Origin: Leptospira chreensis
GTDB lineage: Bacteria > Spirochaetota > Leptospiria > Leptospirales > Leptospiraceae
Reading direction: 5' to 3'
NCBI RefSeq assembly: GCF_016919165.1
Contig: NZ_JAFFPS010000079.1
Span: 1 to 23,216, forward strand
Length of the DNA: 23,216 nucleotides
Of this stretch, positions 18,448 to 23,216 are shown in pieces (the stretch's first letter is position 1; every line of letters starts with the position of its first letter). Under the pieces are notes generated by a model. The model was not told the DNA's origin. It saw nothing but the letters and a program-made list of their open reading frames with translations, and searched no databases. A program made the translations under genes and the position numbers.

Positions 18448-18786
18448 ATGGCAGAAAATCATTATTACAACGCAAAAGATCTGGGAAAGTTTGGAGAGAT
18501 CGGTCGCACGAATCCAGCTCTTGCAGATAAGTTTTTTGGATACTACAATGCAGTCATGGCAGAAGGGGCTCTTACGGAAAGAGAAAAGGCTCTCATTGCT
18601 CTCGCTGTCTCCCATGCTTTAAAATGTCCTTATTGCATTGATGCCTATACAACTACCTCATTACAAAAAGGGGCGGACGAAGCCCAGATGAATGAAGCTG
18701 TTCACGTTGCAGCTGCAATGGCTGCCGGAATCAATTTAGTTCATAGTGTCCAAATGCAAAATAAAATTGATGAACTCTCTTTCTAA
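18448..18786 (+). CDS. AhpD/CMD-like protein of the ArsS cassette, mirror copy
   Basis: The 112-aa product is identical to that of 4431-4769, with AAGGAG at 18436-18441. Confidence 0.88.
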   Translation: MAENHYYNAKDLGKFGEIGRTNPALADKFFGYYNAVMAEGALTEREKALIALAVSHALKCPYCIDAYTTTSLQKGADEAQMNEAVHVAAAMAAGINLVHSVQMQNKIDELSF

Positions 18787-18789
18787 TTT

Positions 18790-19764
18790 ATGGAAGTGAC
18801 TGAGCAAATATCCACCTTACACGCATATACTGGAAAACCTTTTTATGAAACTGTAGGAAAATCAATTTCTGCAAGATCTTTAAAGGTGTTTCAAATCAAT
18901 GTAGGCAGGTGGTGTAACCAAGCTTGCCGGCATTGCCATGTGGATGCATCCCCGATCCGAACGGAGATGATGGACAAAGCAACTGTGGATCTTTGTTTGG
19001 ATTTAATTTCAAAAATTCCACAGATTGAAACAGTAGACATTACTGGTGGTGCTCCGGAGGGGAACCCTCACTTTCGTTATCTAGTCGAAGGAGTTCGTAA
19101 ATTAGGCAAACGTGTCATCGATCGATGTAACCTTACCATTTTGGAAGAACCCGGTTACGAATGGTTATATGAATTTTTAGCGGGAAACCAAGTAGAAATT
19201 GTTTCCTCACTTCCTTCTGTTTTGGAAAACACAACCGATAACCAAAGAGGAAAAGGTGTCTTCCAAAAATCAATAACCGCCTTAAAGAAGTTAAATGATC
19301 TTGGTTATGGGAAAACCCTCCCCATTCATTTGGTATACAACCCCAATGGACTTTTTTTAAGTTCGGGTCAATCCCAGTTGGAAAGAGAGTATAAAGAATC
19401 TCTTTCTAAAAAGTTTGGAATCATATTCAACCAACTGTTTTGTATCAACAACCTTCCCATCAATCGGTTTTTGGGATCACTCGTCAGAGCCGGTAAGTTT
19501 GAAATGTATATGGAAACTCTTGTCAACGCATACAATCCGGCAACGGTGGAAGGTCTTATGTGTTTGGATCAAATCTCTGTAGGGTATGATGGTTCTGTTT
19601 ATGATTGCGATTTCAATCAAATGTTGGAATTAAAATCGAAAGAAGTAAAACACCTAAAGGATTTCGATTTGCAATCTTTCCTAAGCCGCGATATCGTTGT
19701 AGCAAATCATTGTTATGGCTGTACTGCGGGAGCAGGATCTAGTTGTGGTGGGGAGATTGTTTAG
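18790..19764 (+). CDS. arsS: Arsenosugar-type radical SAM protein ArsS, mirror copy
   Basis: The 324-aa product is identical to that of 3453-4427; all radical SAM and C-terminal cysteines are preserved. It starts 3 nt after the CMD-like stop, and its TAG abuts the map ATG. Confidence 0.88.
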   Translation: MEVTEQISTLHAYTGKPFYETVGKSISARSLKVFQINVGRWCNQACRHCHVDASPIRTEMMDKATVDLCLDLISKIPQIETVDITGGAPEGNPHFRYLVEGVRKLGKRVIDRCNLTILEEPGYEWLYEFLAGNQVEIVSSLPSVLENTTDNQRGKGVFQKSITALKKLNDLGYGKTLPIHLVYNPNGLFLSSGQSQLEREYKESLSKKFGIIFNQLFCINNLPINRFLGSLVRAGKFEMYMETLVNAYNPATVEGLMCLDQISVGYDGSVYDCDFNQMLELKSKEVKHLKDFDLQSFLSRDIVVANHCYGCTAGAGSSCGGEIV

Positions 19765-20520
19765 ATGTCGATTCAAAATGAAAAAGACTTACAAGGTATT
19801 TTAAAAGCAGGGAAATTTGTCGCAAAGGTTCGTGAACTTTTGAAACTTCTCGCAAAACCTGGAGTTTCTACTTTGGAATTGGACAATGCTGCCAAACACG
19901 AGTTTGAAAAAGTAGGGGCTTTCTCTGCTCCTAAATTTGATTACAAATTTCCGGGTTATACTTGTATCAGTACCAACTTTGAAATTGCCCATGGAATTCC
20001 TAAAAAAGAAACCATTTTAAAAGAGGGCGATTTGGTGAATGTCGATGTTTCGGCAAAACTGGATGGATACTATGCCGACACAGGGATTTCCTTTGTGGTT
20101 GGCCGCTCTAACGAAACACTCCAAAAACTTTGTGCAACGGCAATCGAAGGAACGATGCGTGCCACAGAACAAGCGTTCACTGGCAATTATTTACGTCATA
20201 TTGGAAGAGAAATTCATTCTGCTGCTGTGGAAAATGGATTTACTGTGATCAAAAATTTAGCGGGCCATGGAACGGGAAAAAAACTCCATGAAGAACCTCA
20301 AGTTTTGGTTTATGAAGAAAAACGTGACCAAAGGAAATTGGGGAACGGCCTTGTTCTTGCGATTGAGTCTTTTATCTCTACTGGAAGCCAAACTGCTTAC
20401 GAAGAAGAAGATGGTTGGACCCTTGTGGCCAGTAACCGCCGCGGGGAACTCAGTTATGTGGCGCAGTGCGAACATACTGTCATCGTCCAAAACGGAAAAC
20501 CAATCATCGCCACATTGTAA
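19765..20520 (+). CDS. map: Methionine aminopeptidase type I, mirror copy
   Basis: The 251-aa product is identical to that of 2697-3452 and keeps all metal ligands. Confidence 0.96.
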   Translation: MSIQNEKDLQGILKAGKFVAKVRELLKLLAKPGVSTLELDNAAKHEFEKVGAFSAPKFDYKFPGYTCISTNFEIAHGIPKKETILKEGDLVNVDVSAKLDGYYADTGISFVVGRSNETLQKLCATAIEGTMRATEQAFTGNYLRHIGREIHSAAVENGFTVIKNLAGHGTGKKLHEEPQVLVYEEKRDQRKLGNGLVLAIESFISTGSQTAYEEEDGWTLVASNRRGELSYVAQCEHTVIVQNGKPIIATL

Positions 20521-20528
20521 GATTTATA

Positions 20529-21314
20529 ATGGAAATCATTGAATCAGGTGCTCTTCCGTCTGAGATGCGAGGGGTGCTTGTCCTTTGGCCAAGTACGGGT
20601 GGGAATGCGAGATCGTTTCGGATCCGTGATTCAGAGCTCGAGGTTTTAGGCCTACGTCTCATTAAGTTCAATCCCCCTTCGCATGGAAACTCGCCCGGAA
20701 TCTATGATCCCAAATCCTCCATATCATTGTTAGATGGTTACCTAAAGGAAAAGGGATACCTGAACAAAGAATTGTATGGAATTGGGCATAGCGGGGGTGG
20801 AGCTGCTCTTATGATGTATGCCAACCAAGTTCGGTTTCGACATTTGTTTTTACTTTCTCCCATATTGGATAGTGTTCTTAGCCTTCGATTTTTGTATGAA
20901 TCCGGTTCGATTGAAGAGTTTAGTCGACTACTTCTGTTACCTGGTGTTTCTGATGAGACGACTCCCAACAAACAAATATTAGAGACTTTGGCAAACCCTC
21001 AGTGGTTGGAAGATGGAAAGATTCACCACTTAAATGTAGCCATCCAAAACAGTCGCATCCAGTTGTCAGACTTATCTGTTTTTCTAAAAAATCTATTCCT
21101 ACCGGGATTTGTGGTGGATGGTTCTCTCATCCAAAAACGAACCAAATATACAATCTTTCTGCCGGGTGAAGACAAGTGGTTTCCCAAAGAATACACTCAG
21201 AACTTTGCCAAAGAGAATCAATTGAATTGCATCGAAATTCCAGAAGCTCCCGATCATTTTTTTTCCTCCTCTTGGCTTACGGTTTGGAAACAAATCAAAA
21301 CACTCGTTAATTGA
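20529..21314 (+). CDS. Alpha/beta-hydrolase fold protein, mirror copy
   Basis: The 261-aa product is identical to that of 1903-2688. It is followed by an A/T-only-stem hairpin (ACAAAAA-GA-TTTTTGT at 21318-21333), too weak to call a terminator with confidence. Confidence 0.85.
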   Translation: MEIIESGALPSEMRGVLVLWPSTGGNARSFRIRDSELEVLGLRLIKFNPPSHGNSPGIYDPKSSISLLDGYLKEKGYLNKELYGIGHSGGGAALMMYANQVRFRHLFLLSPILDSVLSLRFLYESGSIEEFSRLLLLPGVSDETTPNKQILETLANPQWLEDGKIHHLNVAIQNSRIQLSDLSVFLKNLFLPGFVVDGSLIQKRTKYTIFLPGEDKWFPKEYTQNFAKENQLNCIEIPEAPDHFFSSSWLTVWKQIKTLVN

Positions 21315-21399
21315 TTTACAAAAAGATTTTTGTTCTGTAGAATTTCCATCCGTATCTAAGAAGAACATAAAAATGGGAATGGATACTTAAGGAGAATTT

Positions 21400-21804
21400 G
21401 TGGAAACGATTTATCTTACATTGATTGGATTTACGCTTTGGACACTGGGACTTGGTGTTTCTTTGACTTCATTTAGAAGTGTGCTCGTGTTACTCGGCAA
21501 AAAAAAATCGAATGAATTTCCGGCAGGGATCCAACATGGAACCGATTTCAATTGGAGACTCAACCGTGCCCATCTCAATAGTTTGGAAAACCTTCCTCTA
21601 TTTTTAGCAGTGGTTTTTTTAACTGCGAATTTAGGGATGATTGATAGTTTTGTGAACCAAGCAGGAATTGTGATTTTAGGAGCAAGGGTCTTACAATCCC
21701 TCACTCATTTAATTTCCACAAGTGTTTTGGCTGTGAATATTCGATTTACGTTTTATACGATACAAATTGTAACGTATATCGTTCTTTTGGTTCGTTTATT
21801 CTAA
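21400..21804 (+). CDS. MAPEG-family membrane protein, mirror copy
   Basis: The 134-aa product is identical to that of 1413-1817. GTG start with AAGGAG at 21389-21394. It overlaps the end of the convergent gpsA copy by 4 bp. Confidence 0.85.
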   Translation: METIYLTLIGFTLWTLGLGVSLTSFRSVLVLLGKKKSNEFPAGIQHGTDFNWRLNRAHLNSLENLPLFLAVVFLTANLGMIDSFVNQAGIVILGARVLQSLTHLISTSVLAVNIRFTFYTIQIVTYIVLLVRLF

Positions 21805-22802
21805 ACACCCTCGCGTTTTAGATCACGGCCCATAAGAGCTTTCACAACTTCTTTTGGGTCTTTATCTTCGTATAACATTCGATAAACTTCCTGGGTGATG
21901 GCCATTTCCACACCCAGTTTGTCAGAAAGATTTTTTGTAGAAAGAGTGGTTTTGACACCTTCCGCCACTTCATTCATTGAAGCTAAAATATCTTTTAGTT
22001 TTTCGCCCTTACCCAAACGAAAACCAACCGTTCTATTTCGTGATGCTTCCCCACAACAGGTGAGAACCAAATCTCCCATACCGGAAGGTCCAAGGAAAGT
22101 CATGGGATCGGCACCCATTTTGATTCCCATCCGCGAAATCTCGTTTAACCCGCGTGTGATGAGAGCAGCCCTCGTATTTTGACCAAACCCAAGTCCATCA
22201 GCAACACCGGCAGCAATGGCGATGACATTTTTTAAAGCACCTCCCACTTCCACACCGACCACATCGGGAGTCCAATAGGTTCGAAAGTAGGTAAAACTAA
22301 AAATCTCTTGCACTCGTTTGGCGGTCGCTTCGTTCTTTGACGCGATGGACACAATGGTATGACCTCGTTTTAGCATTTATTTGGCAAAACTAGGACCTGA
22401 AAGATAGGAAAGTTGGGAATGGAATTGTCCAGGAAGTTCGGATTCAAAGATTTCGGAAACAAGTCTTAGGCTTTCGTTTTCGATTCCTTTGGATGCGGAA
22501 ACAATGGGCACTTTGGGTGGGATATGGTCTTTGATTTCTTTCAAAATTCCCGAAAGGGCATGGCTTGGTGGGGCCGAAACAATCATATCCTTGTCTTTGA
22601 CAACATGGATGAGGTTGGTATCTGCTTTTAGTTTATCGGGAAGCACCAAATCCGGCATATGTTTGGTATTCATATGGTTTTCATTGATGGATCTTGCTTG
22701 ATCCTCGCTCCTGGTCCAAAGGGTAACGTCATAACCCTTGTCCGCTAAAATACTACCTAGTGCAGTGCCAAAACTTCCGGCGCCAATGATACCAATCTTC
22801 AT
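21801..22802 (-). pseudogene. gpsA: gpsA, right-arm copy broken by a premature stop
   Basis: The mirror image of 415-1416 with four substitutions at 22360-22379. Codon 142 changes from GAA to TAA, cutting the protein after Lys141 in the conserved LSGPSFAKE motif. The other changes are Val144 to Leu, Val147 to Gly and Pro148 to His. The N-terminal Rossmann half alone lacks the catalytic Lys191. The second half (21801-22376) begins with an in-frame ATG directly after the stop, but has no ribosome-binding site of its own. If the patch is an error this copy is functional. Confidence 0.85.
22360..22379 (-). other. Substitution patch, 4 changes in 20 bp against the left arm
   Basis: Compared with 838-857 in the sense strand: G to T, G to C, T to G and C to A. 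All four are transversions, all change the encoded residue, and there is no indel. Confidence 0.95.
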
Positions 22803-22858
22803 GAGTTCTGTATTCTAAATCTGCTTTCCAAAAAGGCAATAGAAAATAAAATTAAAAT

Positions 22859-23216
22859 ATGCTTTTAACGGATCTTCTCCGTTTCAATCCACTGAATCTC
22901 TTTTTGCCACCAAAAGTGGTCCCAAAGAGTAATTATAAAGTCACCTTGCTCTTGGGTAGCTTACGAAAGGTCATATCCACTGAGATCATTGCAGAAGATC
23001 CCGATTTAGAGAGTTTGGAAGTCTCTTCTGCCAAGGGTGAAGTCATTATGACAGGAGTTTACCGGATGAGTTGGCTCTGGATTGCTCGTTTTCTGAAAGT
23101 GGAATCGATCAAATACCGTGTCCGACTAAAACCCGTTTCTGTCAAAGACAACAAAGCGCGATTAAAAATTGTTGGATATCGAGTTTGGGATACAAAGCCA
23201 AGGCGTTTTGACTTTG
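22859..23216 (+). CDS. Unknown protein, N-terminal 119 residues, cut by window edge, mirror copy
   Basis: Identical to the product of 1-358. ATG at 22859; the frame is still open at the last base. Divergent from the broken gpsA copy across 56 bp. Confidence 0.6.
   Translation, partial: MLLTDLLRFNPLNLFLPPKVVPKSNYKVTLLLGSLRKVISTEIIAEDPDLESLEVSSAKGEVIMTGVYRMSWLWIARFLKVESIKYRVRLKPVSVKDNKARLKIVGYRVWDTKPRRFDF

Larger units (their letters stand above)
11812..23216. repeat. Right arm of the inverted repeat
   Basis: This is the reverse complement of 1-11405. It carries the two substitution patches relative to intact reading frames (14372-14467 in the MutS-like gene, 22360-22379 in gpsA), each creating a premature stop. 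Its AsmA-like gene runs naturally into the spacer. It reaches the last base of the window. Confidence 0.98.

Noticed and set aside
21801..22802. gpsA right-arm halves as two real genes
   Set aside because: Together they align collinearly with the intact 333-aa enzyme; the break is a single TAA and the second half has no ribosome-binding site.
1..23216. Composite transposon or IS-flanked inverted repeat
   Set aside because: No transposase, terminal inverted repeats or target-site duplication seen; the arms are ordinary chromosomal genes.

Overview
The window is one giant inverted repeat. Bases 1-11405 and 11812-23216 are reverse complements of each other (position i pairs with 23217-i) around a 406-bp unique spacer, 11406-11811. 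By eye I found only 22 single-base differences between the two 11,405-bp arms, no indels, and all 22 fall in two short patches. The dyad reaches both window edges, so the outer ends of the repeat are not visible. Every gene is therefore present twice in opposite orientation.

Organism: low-to-moderate GC, a Leptospira-like gene set (two-gene ArsS/AhpD-like arsenosugar cassette, spirochaete-style long-chain acyl-CoA ligase with a hydrophobic insert, membrane-anchored MutS-like ATPase, AsmA-like protein). A saprophytic-clade Leptospira or relative is my best guess; this is inference from family resemblance, not a search result.

Layout of one arm, outer edge to centre (left-arm coordinates): edge-truncated unknown gene (1-358, -); gpsA (415-1416, +), converging on a leftward run of genes: MAPEG-family membrane protein (1413-1817), alpha/beta hydrolase (1903-2688), map (2697-3452), arsS (3453-4427), AhpD/CMD-like protein (4431-4769), enoyl-CoA hydratase-like protein (4896-5672), long-chain acyl-CoA ligase (5674-7722), and a 70-aa unknown (7791-8003). 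Divergent from these are a 76-aa unknown (8169-8399) overlapping a MutS-like ATPase (8335-10155), which converges on the 3' part of an AsmA-like gene (10238-11405). The right arm repeats this in mirror image. The acyl-CoA ligase and crotonase-fold protein form a fatty-acid activation/oxidation pair behind a good sigma70-type promoter. The CMD-like protein, arsS, map and hydrolase follow as a tightly packed group behind their own palindrome.

Asymmetries: (1) the spacer continues the AsmA-like reading frame into the right arm but not into the left arm, so spacer plus right arm is the original arrangement and the left arm is the fold-back side of the junction. (2) In the right arm gpsA and the MutS-like gene each carry a dense patch of substitutions containing an in-frame stop (4 changes in 20 bp; 18 changes in 96 bp), while the left-arm copies are intact. 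21 of the 22 changes are transversions and most alter amino acids.

The main question is whether this is a real fold-back inverted duplication with mutation showers, or a snap-back amplification/assembly chimera with poorly supported consensus patches. The sequence cannot decide this; I lean towards artefact, but the pattern merits a read-level check. I see no RNA genes, insertion sequences, CRISPR arrays or phage genes.
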